A DNA stretch of 64,000 nucleotides from Virgibacillus_O sediminis (GTDB lineage Bacteria > Bacillota > Bacilli > Bacillales > Amphibacillaceae), in the NCBI RefSeq assembly GCF_042643265.1, contig NZ_JBHRRZ010000015.1, positions 255,669-319,668 of the forward strand. Reading direction: 5' to 3'. How positions within the stretch are numbered: position 1 is the first letter of the stretch; every line of letters starts with the position of its first letter. A program made the position numbers and the translations under genes. Below are positions 42,279-51,371 of this stretch, in pieces. The notes beneath the pieces are model-generated. The model ran no database searches, was not told the origin of the DNA, and was given only the letters and a program-made list of their open reading frames with translations.

Positions 42279-44582
42279 TTAGCTTTTCTCTTCAATTTGA
42301 GAGCTGCTCACCAGAACCTCTCTTGGTTTACTGCCATTCTGGCCGGAGATAATACCACGATTTTCGAGTGAATCAATCAGTCGGGCCGCCCGATTATAGC
42401 CGATCTTAAAATGCCTCTGCAGTAAGGAAGTGCTTGCACTGTTCTGATGAAGGACAAATTGGACAGCTTCTTCCAATAATTCGTCTTCCTCTTCATCCAT
42501 CACCGCTTGCTCCAGCAGCTGTTCTTGTTCGAACATGTATTCAGGTTCCGCAATACTGCGTGCATAATTTGTAACACGCTCAATTTCATCGTCAGATACG
42601 AATGGCCCCTGCAGCCTGATGCTTTTTCCAGTTCCATTCTCTATAAAAAGCATATCCCCTTTTCCAAGGAGTTTCTCAGCACCGCTTGTATCAAGAATAG
42701 TTCGGGAATCTACCTGTGACGATACACTGAAAGCAATTCTTGTCGGGATGTTTGCTTTGATCAGACCAGTAATGACATCTACAGATGGCCGCTGTGTAGC
42801 AAGCAGCAGGTGAATCCCGCATGCTCTGGCTTTCTGGGCAATTCGGCTGATCGAATCCTCCACATCCTGAGGAGAAACCATCATCAAATCAGCCAGCTCA
42901 TCAATAACTATTACCAGGAACGGCATTTTGTCATGTATTCTGTTTTGGCTGGAAACCTTTTGATTATACCGCTCAATATCTCTAACGCCTTCCTCCACAA
43001 ACTTTTCATAACGATCTTCCATTTCATTAACTGCCCACTTTAGAGCCGCTGTGGCTGCTTTCACATCGGTGATCACCGGCGAGACCAGGTGGGGTATCCC
43101 ATTATAAGGTGCTAATTCTACCATTTTTGGATCAATCAGCATAAATTTGACATCATCATGATGTGCCTTGTATAGCATGCTGACCAGAATGGTATTAATA
43201 CAGACACTTTTACCCGACCCGGTTGCCCCGGCAATCAACCCATGCGGCATCTTTTGGATATTCGTAATTAACGGTGTACCCTCAATACTGACTCCCAAAG
43301 CAATGGTTAATGGCGAGGTGCTTCTCTGAAAGGGTTCCGTATCGAATACTTCCTGCAACCCGACCTTTTCAGCCTTCAGGTTTGGAATTTCAATCCCTAT
43401 TGTATTTTTCCCTGGAATTGGTGCTTCAATTCTAATATCCCTTGCGGACATATTTAATTTCAGATCATCGCTTAGGTTTTTTACTTTACTGACCTTCACA
43501 CCTAATTCAGGCTGTACTTCAAATCTTGTGACAGACGGACCTTGCGTGGCATTGACCACTTTTGCCTTTACATTGAAATGTGTCAATGTCTGCTCCAGGA
43601 GTTCCTGCTGCTGTTCTACCCACTTGGCATCCTCATTCGACTTGCGGACAGGATCATCCAATAGATGATAGGGCAGAGTTTTCTTTTGGCTCTGCTGCTG
43701 TCTTCTGTATTTTTCCTCGGCATTTTTTCTCTCCTGTTCCATTTTCCTTTGTCTGTCAAACTGCCGTTTTTTATCTCTTGGAGTCATAATTACATTGAAA
43801 GGAGTAGGATTTTTCGGTTGTTCTGCAGCTTCCTTTTCTTCTTCAACAGGCTTGGAAGAAGAAGCCGGGGCAGCATCGGACTGGGACTCAGTTTTTTCAA
43901 CCGCGTATACCTTCTGTTCCTTTCTGTCATCAATATCCAACGTTTCATCTACTTGCTGCTCGCCTGCTTCTAGTGAAATTGACTGTTCTTCTTCCTCCTG
44001 CTCTTCATTCTTATCCGGTAGCCTGAGAAGAGCATGGATTTCATTTTTCTGATCGATCTCCTGTACTTCAGCATGTAGAGGGCTGCGATCTGTATGTACT
44101 GTAACTTCTTCCTCCGTTCCCTCTGTACTGTGCTGTAAAATCTCCCTCTTTCTTTCAAAAGCTGGAATACTTTCTAATTCCTTTTCTTTCCGAGGCGTTT
44201 GATAACCATAAACAGGAGATGGAACCTCTGTAGGCTCAAAGGGAACATCCGGATCCCGCTTATATATCTTACTGTTCTCAGCCATCTTTTCCCTGTTTGG
44301 ACGAGACTCAACCTTATTTATCTCCTTCTCTTTCATTTGGGCAGAATAGGGAGATTCCGGCTTTTTTTGAGGCCCATCATTCTCTTTTTGGATCTTTTCA
44401 TCAGGAATGACCGGGAAGCGGAAGGATCTTTTTTCCGGATATTGATACATTGTTTTAGCTCGAAGGTTGCTATAGCCGACCTTAGAAGGTTTATCTTCTT
44501 TTTCTTCCTGCCGTTCTTGCTGTACATTTTCTTCCCCAAATAAATTCTTTAGCTTCCTGTACCATTTCTCCCACACATACAT
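42279..44582 (-). CDS. sftA: DNA translocase SftA (FtsK/SpoIIIE family)
   Basis: SftA is a soluble septum-associated DNA pump that clears chromosome DNA from the closing division site. The 767-residue protein lacks membrane helices. It has a long charged N-terminal linker (1 to about 290), then the motor: alpha and beta domain with P-loop IAGATGSGKSVCINT (about residue 455), Walker B LVIVIDELADLMM, and the gamma winged-helix domain (about 700-760, HFKIGYNRAARLIDSLENRG), which reads KOPS-like sites. B. subtilis SftA is about 950 residues; the linker is shorter here. The first codons lack a strong ribosome site. Confidence 0.95.
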   Translation of the reverse strand: MYVWEKWYRKLKNLFGEENVQQERQEEKEDKPSKVGYSNLRAKTMYQYPEKRSFRFPVIPDEKIQKENDGPQKKPESPYSAQMKEKEINKVESRPNREKMAENSKIYKRDPDVPFEPTEVPSPVYGYQTPRKEKELESIPAFERKREILQHSTEGTEEEVTVHTDRSPLHAEVQEIDQKNEIHALLRLPDKNEEQEEEEQSISLEAGEQQVDETLDIDDRKEQKVYAVEKTESQSDAAPASSSKPVEEEKEAAEQPKNPTPFNVIMTPRDKKRQFDRQRKMEQERKNAEEKYRRQQQSQKKTLPYHLLDDPVRKSNEDAKWVEQQQELLEQTLTHFNVKAKVVNATQGPSVTRFEVQPELGVKVSKVKNLSDDLKLNMSARDIRIEAPIPGKNTIGIEIPNLKAEKVGLQEVFDTEPFQRSTSPLTIALGVSIEGTPLITNIQKMPHGLIAGATGSGKSVCINTILVSMLYKAHHDDVKFMLIDPKMVELAPYNGIPHLVSPVITDVKAATAALKWAVNEMEDRYEKFVEEGVRDIERYNQKVSSQNRIHDKMPFLVIVIDELADLMMVSPQDVEDSISRIAQKARACGIHLLLATQRPSVDVITGLIKANIPTRIAFSVSSQVDSRTILDTSGAEKLLGKGDMLFIENGTGKSIRLQGPFVSDDEIERVTNYARSIAEPEYMFEQEQLLEQAVMDEEEDELLEEAVQFVLHQNSASTSLLQRHFKIGYNRAARLIDSLENRGIISGQNGSKPREVLVSSSQIEEKS

Positions 44583-44671
44583 TCACTCATTTCTATTAAT
44601 CTTTTTTCACAGTATGATTATTCTATCAGTTTTCATTCGTAAATTGAATATCGGGTGTGTCTGCCTCCATG

Positions 44672-44711
44672 AAAAAACAACCCTCGTAATAACATACTCA
44701 GGTTGTTTTTT
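44672..44711 (-). terminator. Terminator after ytpR
   Basis: AAAAAACAACC (44672-44682) pairs with GGTTGTTTTTT (44701-44711) around an 18-nt loop, directly after the ytpR stop. It separates ytpR from sftA. Confidence 0.75.
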
Positions 44712-44715
44712 TGGA

Positions 44716-45318
44716 TTAAAAGTCAAAAGCCTCTCCTATTTTGTAGGCATCGTCCAATACATATATCCCCTTTTCCTGCGGCGCATTCGGGAGGCCAAGC
44801 TCTTTCTGGGAACATATCATACCATTCGATGGCACCCCTCTTAGTTCTGTGGGTTTTATTTGCATTCCGCTTGGCATAGTTGCTCCTACTTTAGCTACCA
44901 CTACTTTTTGGCCCTTATCTATATTTGGCGCCCCACAGACAATTTGCAGTTTCTCATCACCCACATCCACCTGGCACACACTCAACTTATCTGCGTTTTC
45001 ATGGCCTTCCTTGGCTTCTACATATCCGACGACAAATTTAGGGCTGAGGTCGACGTCAAGCGGGTCATCCAGCTTATTCTCCCTGAAAAGGTCCTTGATT
45101 TGCCCTAGCAACTCTTCCGTCAGTGTAATCTTCCCTTCATTCGGAAGGCTGAGCAGTTCTCCGGCACGGAAGATATTATAGCCGAGGACTTCCTGATCTT
45201 TTCCGGTAATACGGACAATAGGCCCGTACGACTCATGAGAAACTTCATAACGATCTCCGTTTTTTAATGGGACAATTAATACATCTCCTATACCTTTCGG
45301 GTTGTAAAATACGAACAT
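44716..45318 (-). CDS. ytpR: tRNA-binding domain protein YtpR
   Basis: YtpR resembles the free-standing tRNA-binding (EMAP/OB-fold) domain of PheT and MetG. The 200-residue protein has an N-terminal DUF4479 module (about 1-90) and the tRNA-binding domain (about 90-200, with VGYVEAKEGHENADKLSVCQVDVGDEK, IVCGAPNIDKGQKV and GVPSNGMICSQKELGLP). No catalytic domain is attached. Function is not established; it may act as a tRNA chaperone. It is upstream of sftA on the same strand, followed by its own terminator. Confidence 0.92.
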   Translation of the reverse strand: MFVFYNPKGIGDVLIVPLKNGDRYEVSHESYGPIVRITGKDQEVLGYNIFRAGELLSLPNEGKITLTEELLGQIKDLFRENKLDDPLDVDLSPKFVVGYVEAKEGHENADKLSVCQVDVGDEKLQIVCGAPNIDKGQKVVVAKVGATMPSGMQIKPTELRGVPSNGMICSQKELGLPNAPQEKGIYVLDDAYKIGEAFDF

Positions 45319-45338
45319 AATTCCTCACTCTTTCCTCT

Positions 45339-46142
45339 TTATTTTTGCGGGCGGTTCTTTGCAAGTATGAATATCGGCGTCAATTTCTTTTCCTCATAAA
45401 TCAATGCCAGTGAAGTGATCGGTATCCGCCCCTCTGCGAAAAACTTCATGGTCATCTGGGCGAGTATATCATACCCTGTTTTATTCTCTACATCAGCAAT
45501 GATAAGAACGTCTTGATGGGGAACAGCCAGTGCCATCTCACCTTTTGCATTGGCTTTCATTTCTTCCAGGAAAGCCTCATTAAGAATTCGGCTTGCATCA
45601 TATCCATCCTGCTTAGCAACAAAATAGAAATCATTGCCGGCAACCGTGTCTTTTTTATAATCTACGGATAGAGAACGGAGATTAAAGGAGGAAATCTCCT
45701 CCAGCCTGCTGGTTGTCCAACCTTCCCTAGCCAGCATTTCCTGATCAATCAGCTGATAGGATTTCCCCAAGTCGACTGCATAATAGATTCTGGTTTCAGC
45801 TGTGTGTTCTTTTGTCACGAGCTTGACCCCGCTCTTCGTCTCCGTAGGAAAGGAAGTGGAGCGAATCACCGGGTAGATACTTTTTTCTTTTCCAGCAAGT
45901 TCTACGTCCTGATTCATAATCTTCAGGGCCTCATGGATGTGTTCTTCCAATTCGTCAATGGCAGCTTCCCCACGTTCATTGTATTTGGTGATAATGTTGG
46001 GCAGAGTAATGCTCATACCCTTGCCAGATTCCTTCCACTCGACCCGGAAAGTATCTTTGTCCCGGTTATAGGACGTCTTATATCCTTCTCCTGCGAGTCT
46101 CTCTTCCAGTATTTTTTTCAACTTTATACTGGTCATTTTCAC
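45339..46142 (-). CDS. ytpQ: DUF1444 protein YtpQ
   Basis: YtpQ is conserved in Bacillales and has no known function. The 267-residue product is mixed alpha/beta, cytosolic, with the family pieces YNRDKDTFRVEW, IIRSTSFPTET-like IRSTSFPTETKSGV, and DFYFVAKQDGYDASRILNEAF. The start is GTG at 46140-46142 with AAAGGAG 9 nt upstream; an ATG 6 nt later is a less well placed alternative. It sits between ytpP and ytpR, as in B. subtilis, with close spacing, suggesting one transcript. Confidence 0.9.
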   Translation of the reverse strand: MKMTSIKLKKILEERLAGEGYKTSYNRDKDTFRVEWKESGKGMSITLPNIITKYNERGEAAIDELEEHIHEALKIMNQDVELAGKEKSIYPVIRSTSFPTETKSGVKLVTKEHTAETRIYYAVDLGKSYQLIDQEMLAREGWTTSRLEEISSFNLRSLSVDYKKDTVAGNDFYFVAKQDGYDASRILNEAFLEEMKANAKGEMALAVPHQDVLIIADVENKTGYDILAQMTMKFFAEGRIPITSLALIYEEKKLTPIFILAKNRPQK

Positions 46143-46166
46143 TTAAAACAACTCCTTTAGCAAAGG

Positions 46167-46484
46167 TCAATCAGGCAGTCCACTAATAAACTGCATAATC
46201 TCATCCTTGGTCTTTCTATCCTTGCTTACAAATCTTCCGGTCTCCTCACCTTCTTTGAACCCAAGAAAACTAGGTATACCAAAAACGCCATATTCCTGGC
46301 ATAGGTCGATAAACTCATCTCTGTTCACTTCAACAAATGTATAATCAGGATATTTCCTTTCTATGTCTGCAAGCTCTGGCTCTATAACCCGGCAGTCCGG
46401 ACACCAGTCCGCTGTAAACAGCATAATGGCTTTCCCATTATTCTTCAACTCTTCAAATTGATTGATGTTCTCCAATTTAACCAT
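46167..46484 (-). CDS. ytpP: Thioredoxin-like protein YtpP
   Basis: YtpP is a small cytosolic thioredoxin-fold protein. The 105-residue product has the active-site motif in LFTADWCPDCRVIEPELAD (CPDC, about residue 29) and the cis-proline region YGVFGIPSFLGF. The CPDC sequence differs from the CGPC of classical thioredoxin, so redox potential and partners may differ. I use the ATG at 46484 since AAGGG is 9 nt upstream; a GTG three codons earlier is too close to it. Promoter not obvious. Confidence 0.9.
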   Translation of the reverse strand: MVKLENINQFEELKNNGKAIMLFTADWCPDCRVIEPELADIERKYPDYTFVEVNRDEFIDLCQEYGVFGIPSFLGFKEGEETGRFVSKDRKTKDEIMQFISGLPD

Positions 46485-46662
46485 TGATTCCACCCTTATC
46501 TAGACTTCTTTACTTTTTCTTTGTTACAATTATATGATTCCATGCCTACGCAAGGCAAAGATTAGCCACTGAACTTGTCTTCCTAACCACATATCAATTT
46601 CTTTGCAATTTTCCTTTTATTATATAAACTTATCATATCACCATAAATTAGGAGGATGTTTC

Positions 46663-47103
46663 ATGGAGTTAACTGTATATCTAGCAGGCCAAATTCACGA
46701 TGATTGGCGTGACCAGTTGAAAGAGAGTGCCAAGCAAAAAGGACTGCCTTTGAATTTTGTGGCGCCTCAGACTAATCATGACCGTTCCGACGACATCGGG
46801 GAAGCAATCCTTGGCGACCAGCCCGGTAACCTCTACAGGGATGACGCCGCTTCAAGCATTAATAACTTAAGGACCCAGGTACTGATGCAGAAATCAGACG
46901 TAGTGATTGCTTTGTTTGGAGAAAAATATAAGCAGTGGAATACAGCTATGGATGCCAGTACGGCAATTGCTCTGAATAAGCCAACCATCATAGTCCGGCC
47001 GGAGTCACTGATCCATCCGCTTAAAGAGCTTTCCAACAAAGCAAATGTTACAGTGGAAACAGTGGATCAAGCTTTGGAAGTACTAGGGTATATTTTTGAA
47101 TAA
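46663..47103 (+). CDS. ytoQ: YtoQ family protein
   Basis: YtoQ is a conserved protein of unknown function with a nucleoside 2-deoxyribosyltransferase-like (SLOG/NDT-like) fold. The 147-residue product starts MELTVYLAGQIHDDWRDQL, with the early glycine turn, contains TNHDRSDDIGEAILGDQP and VVIALFGEKYKQWNTAMD, and the predicted beta-strands alternate with helices. TAGGAGGA precedes the ATG, which decides it over the longer frame from 46603. No catalytic activity has been assigned from sequence alone. Confidence 0.88.
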   Translation: MELTVYLAGQIHDDWRDQLKESAKQKGLPLNFVAPQTNHDRSDDIGEAILGDQPGNLYRDDAASSINNLRTQVLMQKSDVVIALFGEKYKQWNTAMDASTAIALNKPTIIVRPESLIHPLKELSNKANVTVETVDQALEVLGYIFE

Positions 47104-47105
47104 AA

Positions 47106-47134
47106 AAGAGGCAGCGGAGACCCGCTGCTCTTTT
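47106..47134. terminator. Bidirectional terminator after ytoQ
   Basis: AAAGAG-GCAGCGG (47106-47117) and CCGCTG-CTCTTTT (47122-47134) pair with a single bulge, between convergent genes. Confidence 0.78.
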
Positions 47135-47633
47135 AATTACTATATTCCCACTGGCCACGAAGGAGCTTCACCACATGGGTAAACATTTCCTGCCTAGACA
47201 CCAGTTCGTTGGTAAAGACCCCGATGGCTCCTTCCTTATGCCTGATCCCGTTTCTACGGGTATACTGTTCCATTACATCACCGAGCTCCCGTCCATCTTT
47301 CAGCTGTTTACTGATTTCTTTTGGAAGCAAAATACGTGCTCCACTGGCAGTATGAACTTTCTTTTCCCTGGTTGCCAGTGCACCCCAGTTACATAAGTAT
47401 AATCGTCCATCTACTTCCATTACACCGCCTTCGAGGCCTATCGCCAGATCCACGCTGGCATTTTCCAAGCACCCCATAGCTCTGTTTACTGCGCCCATTC
47501 TTGTTTCTTCATCGGAGATGGGCTGTGCAGCTACAAGTGATGGACTATCCTTAGCAATTACTTCATCCTGTGGGAATGTTTTTTCCACAGCTCCAACTTT
47601 TGTCAGGTTCTTTGAGCCAACTATAACTTTCAA
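47133..47633 (-). CDS. DUF84 inosine/xanthosine triphosphatase-like protein
   Basis: This family (YjjX in E. coli) hydrolyses ITP and XTP, keeping deaminated purines out of RNA and DNA. The 166-residue product has VIVGSKNLTKVGAVEKTF at the start (substrate pocket), then QPISDEETRMGAVNRA and the acidic motif IGLEGGVMEVDGRLYLCNW. The start is TTG at 47631-47633 after AAAGGGGA, spacing 7 nt. It follows ytoP with 37 nt between. Length and motifs agree with the family; substrate is inferred from E. coli. Confidence 0.87.
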   Translation of the reverse strand: MKVIVGSKNLTKVGAVEKTFPQDEVIAKDSPSLVAAQPISDEETRMGAVNRAMGCLENASVDLAIGLEGGVMEVDGRLYLCNWGALATREKKVHTASGARILLPKEISKQLKDGRELGDVMEQYTRRNGIRHKEGAIGVFTNELVSRQEMFTHVVKLLRGQWEYSN

Positions 47634-47669
47634 TTTTTTATCCCCTTTGCCTTTCCATTGTCTCTCTAT

Positions 47670-48737
47670 TTATGCATAATGGCGGATCTGGTCTACTGTA
47701 TTCTGATCTGTTTCTTTTACCAGTTTTACAAGCAGTTCCTTGGCTGCTGCATAGTCATCCACATGGATAATTGATGCAGCAGTATGAATATACCTTGAGC
47801 AAATACCCACCACTGCAGATGGAACACCGTCATGAGCTAAGTGAACTTTTCCTGCATCTGTACCTCCTTGGGAAATGAAGTACTGATAAGGTATATTATT
47901 ACTTTCTGCAGTATCAAGGATGAATTCCTTCATCTTAGGCAGTGTAACCATGGACCGATCAAATATACGAAGCAGCGCCCCTTCTCCCAATTGGCCGAAG
48001 TCTTCCTTGTTGCCGTCCGCATCGCTTGCAGGGGATGCATCCAAGGCGTAGAATATATCCGGCTGAATCATATGTGCCGCTACTTGGGCACCTCGCAGGC
48101 CGACTTCCTCCTGGACCGTTGCACCGGAGAAGAGCTGGTTAGGCACCGTTTCGTTTTGCAATTCCTTCAGCAGCTCCACTGCAAGTCCGCAGCCATACCG
48201 GTTATCCCACGCCTTGGCTAAAATCTTCTTGCTGTTTGCCATAGGAGTAAACGGTGTTAGAGGAACAATAGGCTGTCCCGGCTTAATGCCGATCTTTTCG
48301 GCGTCCTCTTGGTCATCCGCGCCTATATCAATCAGCATATTTTTCATCTCCATTGGCTTGTTTCGTTGGGCTTCTGTTAAATTATGCGGTGGAATTGATC
48401 CAACCACACCGATAACAGGACCTTTATCAGTAATAATCTGCATTCGCTGGGATAAGAGAACTTGACTCCACCAGCCTCCTAATGGCTGAAAACGGAGCAT
48501 ACCATTTTTTGTGATTTTTGTTACCATTAAACCAACCTCATCCATATGGCCCGCTACCATTACTCTAGGTCCGCTTCCCTCTTTGACACCGAACACACCT
48601 CCGAGGTTATCCTGGATGATCTCGTCTGAATACTTCCCGAGCTCCTCACGCATAAACGCCCGGACAGCGTGTTCGTTCCCTGGCGCACCTGGCAGTTCTG
48701 TAAGGCTTCTAAAAAGGTCTAATGTATCCTGATTCAT
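47670..48737 (-). CDS. ytoP: M42 glutamyl aminopeptidase YtoP
   Basis: M42 peptidases are dodecameric cytosolic aminopeptidases with a dinuclear metal site. The 355-residue protein has the ligands H and D in VMVAGHMDEVG and KAWDNRYGCG, the catalytic Glu pair in GATVQEEVGLRG, D in YALDASP, and H in SRYIHTAASIIHV. All are intact. The length matches the family (about 350). It is upstream of the DUF84 gene and they are likely co-transcribed. A preference for Glu or Asp N-termini is known for related enzymes but not shown here. Confidence 0.95.
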   Translation of the reverse strand: MNQDTLDLFRSLTELPGAPGNEHAVRAFMREELGKYSDEIIQDNLGGVFGVKEGSGPRVMVAGHMDEVGLMVTKITKNGMLRFQPLGGWWSQVLLSQRMQIITDKGPVIGVVGSIPPHNLTEAQRNKPMEMKNMLIDIGADDQEDAEKIGIKPGQPIVPLTPFTPMANSKKILAKAWDNRYGCGLAVELLKELQNETVPNQLFSGATVQEEVGLRGAQVAAHMIQPDIFYALDASPASDADGNKEDFGQLGEGALLRIFDRSMVTLPKMKEFILDTAESNNIPYQYFISQGGTDAGKVHLAHDGVPSAVVGICSRYIHTAASIIHVDDYAAAKELLVKLVKETDQNTVDQIRHYA

Positions 48738-48912
48738 TTATTCCACCTCTATTTTTCTTAATATACCCAGTATAACGGTCGATATTGATCATTTCCACCA
48801 TCACCTGGGGCTAGATGTAATATTTTCTATTTTAAATTATTTAAGTTATACTTGTTAGGGAAGTATATACTGTATAAGAAAAATCCAAATCATAGCAAGA
48901 GGTGGTCTTTAA

Positions 48913-49227
48913 ATGAGCAAAAGAAATATGATCCTAGCAGCCGGACTCGGAGCTGCCGCCGGCTACTTGGCTAAAGAGGCAATAGATGCATACCAGAAAG
49001 TCACACCGGAAAAAGCGCTCAAACATGCGAAGGAAACCTTCAAAAAGAACGGACCTATCAGCGGTTCCTGGATTTATATGAAACCGGAAGAAGTAGAAAA
49101 GAATGGTTTGCTCTTCCGTGCCTATCGTGGTGGTGTAACCAGAACTGTCGACGGAGAGAACAAGCAATATGAATTTTATGTAGATACTGAAACAGGAGCT
49201 GTCATCGACTCTAAACAAACCTCATAA
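48913..49227 (+). CDS. ytzB: PepSY-domain protein YtzB
   Basis: YtzB is a small conserved protein with a PepSY-like module. The 104-residue product has a short Ala/Gly-rich N-terminal segment (MILAAGLGAAAGYLAKEAI), which may be a weak membrane anchor, and then KVTPEKALKHAKETFK and the C-terminal beta region NKQYEFYVDTETGAVIDSKQ typical of PepSY. AGAGGTGG precedes the ATG. In B. subtilis it also adjoins ytoP. Role unknown; PepSY modules often inhibit proteases. Confidence 0.9.
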   Translation: MSKRNMILAAGLGAAAGYLAKEAIDAYQKVTPEKALKHAKETFKKNGPISGSWIYMKPEEVEKNGLLFRAYRGGVTRTVDGENKQYEFYVDTETGAVIDSKQTS

Positions 49228-49257
49228 AAAAATAGCTGCTTTATGCAGCTATTTTTT
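49227..49257. terminator. Bidirectional terminator, ytzB / ytnP
   Basis: AAAAAATAGCTGC (49227-49239) and GCAGCTATTTTTT (49245-49257), perfect 13-bp stem, 5-nt loop. Confidence 0.93.
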
Positions 49258-49268
49258 TATGCCTGCTG

Positions 49269-50111
49269 TTACCTCTCCCGCTTCACTTCATCCACCTTTG
49301 CACCTGTACTGTCAAATTTCAGCGCCCGGTAAAAGGCATCATGATAGAAGGTATACCAGGCCTGTCTGGAATAACCGAAGTCCATCCATTTCTCCTTCTG
49401 ATGCACAGAAGTTACCGGATAATCGTCATAGGCGAGTGCCCATAGCTTATTCTGATGGGCGTTGGTCGGCATAATATCAGCCATATGGATGAAGCATTCT
49501 GCCCCATCTTCAAAGACTAGGATACAATGTCCGTCACTATGACCGCCGGTATGTATCATCCGCAAGCCGGGGACCACTTCCAGCTCCTCTTGAAAAGTCC
49601 TTACTTGGTCTGTAATGGATTTCCAATTCATTTCCCAGTAGGTATTAACAGATCGAATATTGGGGTTTCTCATCTCTTCCCACTCAACAGCTGAAGTATA
49701 GACCGCCGCCTTCGGAAAAACCGGGTGAAATTCCCCATTCTTCTTTTGCGTCAGACCACATGCATGATCAAAATGCAAATGTGTCATTAGGACTCCGTCA
49801 ATGTCTTCCACCGTCATTTCCAATTCTTTAAGGGATTCTTCAATCAATGACTCTTCATGCACCCCAAAATTGCGGCGTTGTTTATCCGTAAGCTTACCTC
49901 TCCCCATGCCCGTATCTATTAAAAAGTTTTTCCCGTCCACTTGCAATAAAATGGGATCCGTCCTCAGTTCAATCTGGTTCTTTTCATTACATGGATATTT
50001 CTTTTCCCATAAGGGCTTGGGAACCACTCCAAACATCGCCCCGCCATCAAGGAAATTCACACCGCCCTTCAACCATGTCAGTGAAGCTCTCCCTACCTTT
50101 AAAGTCTCCAT
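49269..50111 (-). CDS. ytnP: MBL-fold quorum-quenching lactonase-like YtnP
   Basis: YtnP is a metallo-beta-lactamase-fold hydrolase; in B. subtilis it can degrade signalling lactones including a Streptomyces signal. The 280-residue protein starts METLKVGRASLTWLKGGVNF, carries the metal motif MTHLHFDHACGL (HxHxDH, about residue 110), H in HTGGHSDGHC, D in IHMADIMPTN and H in FTFYHDAFYRA at the end. I use the ATG at 50111 after GGAGGG; the longer frame is not supported. All metal ligands are present. It is convergent with ytzB. Confidence 0.93.
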   Translation of the reverse strand: METLKVGRASLTWLKGGVNFLDGGAMFGVVPKPLWEKKYPCNEKNQIELRTDPILLQVDGKNFLIDTGMGRGKLTDKQRRNFGVHEESLIEESLKELEMTVEDIDGVLMTHLHFDHACGLTQKKNGEFHPVFPKAAVYTSAVEWEEMRNPNIRSVNTYWEMNWKSITDQVRTFQEELEVVPGLRMIHTGGHSDGHCILVFEDGAECFIHMADIMPTNAHQNKLWALAYDDYPVTSVHQKEKWMDFGYSRQAWYTFYHDAFYRALKFDSTGAKVDEVKRER

Positions 50112-50175
50112 TTTCATCCCTCCACCACTAATTTTATTTGAATTATCCAAATTCAGCAAACATTTTACCGGAGTT

Positions 50176-50310
50176 ATGAAGAAACATGAAATAGCCGGCT
50201 GCACAGACTATTGCCGAGGCGACATAGGGATGGAGGTCATCTGCAATGGGGAAGTAGGAAAAGTATTGATAACAACGAGAGCCGGGCTTGATTATTGGTA
50301 TTTAATATAA
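50176..50310 (+). CDS. Possible 44-residue protein, unknown
   Basis: This frame encodes MKKHEIAGCTDYCRG... and ends AGLDYWYLI, with three cysteines in the first half. GGAG lies only 2 nt before the ATG, so the ribosome site is weak or poorly spaced. It has no homologue that I recognise. It lies in the otherwise empty divergent gap between ytnP and the trmB terminator. The composition is plausible for a small cytosolic protein, but evidence is thin. Confidence 0.4.
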   Translation: MKKHEIAGCTDYCRGDIGMEVICNGEVGKVLITTRAGLDYWYLI

Positions 50311-50345
50311 TCAAACCAAACTAATATCCTTTCTTACTCACTAAA

Positions 50346-50368
50346 AAAGAACCCATAACAGGTTCTTT
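50346..50368 (-). terminator. Terminator after trmB
   Basis: AAAGAACC (50346-50353) pairs with GGTTCTTT (50361-50368), at the trmB stop, with a T run on the minus strand. Confidence 0.8.
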
Positions 50369-51005
50369 ACTTGAATTTAGCACGGCAGCGATAAATCGGC
50401 TGTCCTTTAGCTGAAAACTTTTCTTCATACTCGGTCATCACATTGGCCGGGTCTTGTTTAGCATGCAAATCCAGATCCACTTCCTCCAGCCTCATTCCGA
50501 ATTGCGAGAAACTTACCAACGAATATTCGAATAGGCCCATATTATCCGTTTTGAGTACTAATTCTCCAGCTTCATCAAGTACTTGCTGATACTGGCTTAA
50601 AAAGGTATGGAAGGTAAGCCTTCTTTTCTCATGGCGATTTTTTGGCCATGGGTCGGAAAAATTAAGATAAATAGCCTCTACTTCATTATCTCCAAAGATT
50701 TCCCGAAGGTCTTGAGCATCTTCATTTAAAAGGAAGACGTTTTCCATTCCTGATTCCTTTACTTTTTGTGCAGCAGTGACTATGATGCTCTTGGCAATTT
50801 CAATCCCTATAAAATTGATATCAGTAAACTGTTTAGCCATTCCTGTAATAAATTGGCCTTTTCCTGTTCCAATTTCGACATGAATGGGACGGTCATTTCC
50901 GAAAAGAGACTTCCACTTATTTTTATAATCTTTTGCATCCGGAATGACAATATGCTGGTTGTCCCGTAAAAAGTCATCTGCCCATGGTTTATGTCGCTGA
51001 CGCAT
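50367..51005 (-). CDS. trmB: tRNA (guanine-N7)-methyltransferase TrmB
   Basis: TrmB makes m7G46 in tRNA. The 212-residue protein starts MRQRHKPWADDFL, then has the SAM-binding IHVEIGTGKGQFITG (about residue 42), the catalytic and tRNA-binding NFSDPWPKNRHEKRRLT and the family ending region TEYEEKFSAKGQPIYR. AAAGGTG precedes the ATG at 51005; the GTG three codons upstream is an alternative. The gene is upstream of a terminator and divergent from ytzH. In B. subtilis this is ytmQ, in the same neighbourhood. Confidence 0.96.
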   Translation of the reverse strand: MRQRHKPWADDFLRDNQHIVIPDAKDYKNKWKSLFGNDRPIHVEIGTGKGQFITGMAKQFTDINFIGIEIAKSIIVTAAQKVKESGMENVFLLNEDAQDLREIFGDNEVEAIYLNFSDPWPKNRHEKRRLTFHTFLSQYQQVLDEAGELVLKTDNMGLFEYSLVSFSQFGMRLEEVDLDLHAKQDPANVMTEYEEKFSAKGQPIYRCRAKFK

Positions 51006-51080
51006 TACCTTCACCTTTCCCTAATAAATGTATTGGTATATAAAAATGATTATAGCTAAGACTATCTTCTGAGGTGATAC

Positions 51081-51371
51081 ATGATGCCACTTACAGTAAA
51101 AAATCAATTGACCCTATTATATGACCTGTTAGACGAACAACAGGCCGACAACATAGGACAAACTACGGAATATCAGCAAATCGTCCGCCTGGTCCAATCC
51201 ATGATGGAAAACAGCCAATTGACTGATGAGCAACTCATCCAGCTTCTTCCTGAGATTTACCAATACGGCAAGCAAGGTGAGAATGCCCAGGATACAACAG
51301 CACATATATCAAATAACAAACAAAATATAGGCAACTGGATCAGTGCAATTCAACAAGCTAATTTAGAATAG
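51081..51371 (+). CDS. ytzH: YtzH-like protein
   Basis: YtzH is a small conserved protein of unknown function next to ytmP and trmB in Bacillus. The 96-residue product is helical and rich in Q, with MPLTVKNQLTLLYDLLDEQQ at the start (a pair of ATGs at 51081 and 51084) and WISAIQQANLE at the end. GAGGTGATAC precedes the start. Its 3' end overlaps the 3' end of ytmP by 14 nt on the opposite strand. Identity rests on size, composition and synteny. Confidence 0.75.
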   Translation: MMPLTVKNQLTLLYDLLDEQQADNIGQTTEYQQIVRLVQSMMENSQLTDEQLIQLLPEIYQYGKQGENAQDTTAHISNNKQNIGNWISAIQQANLE

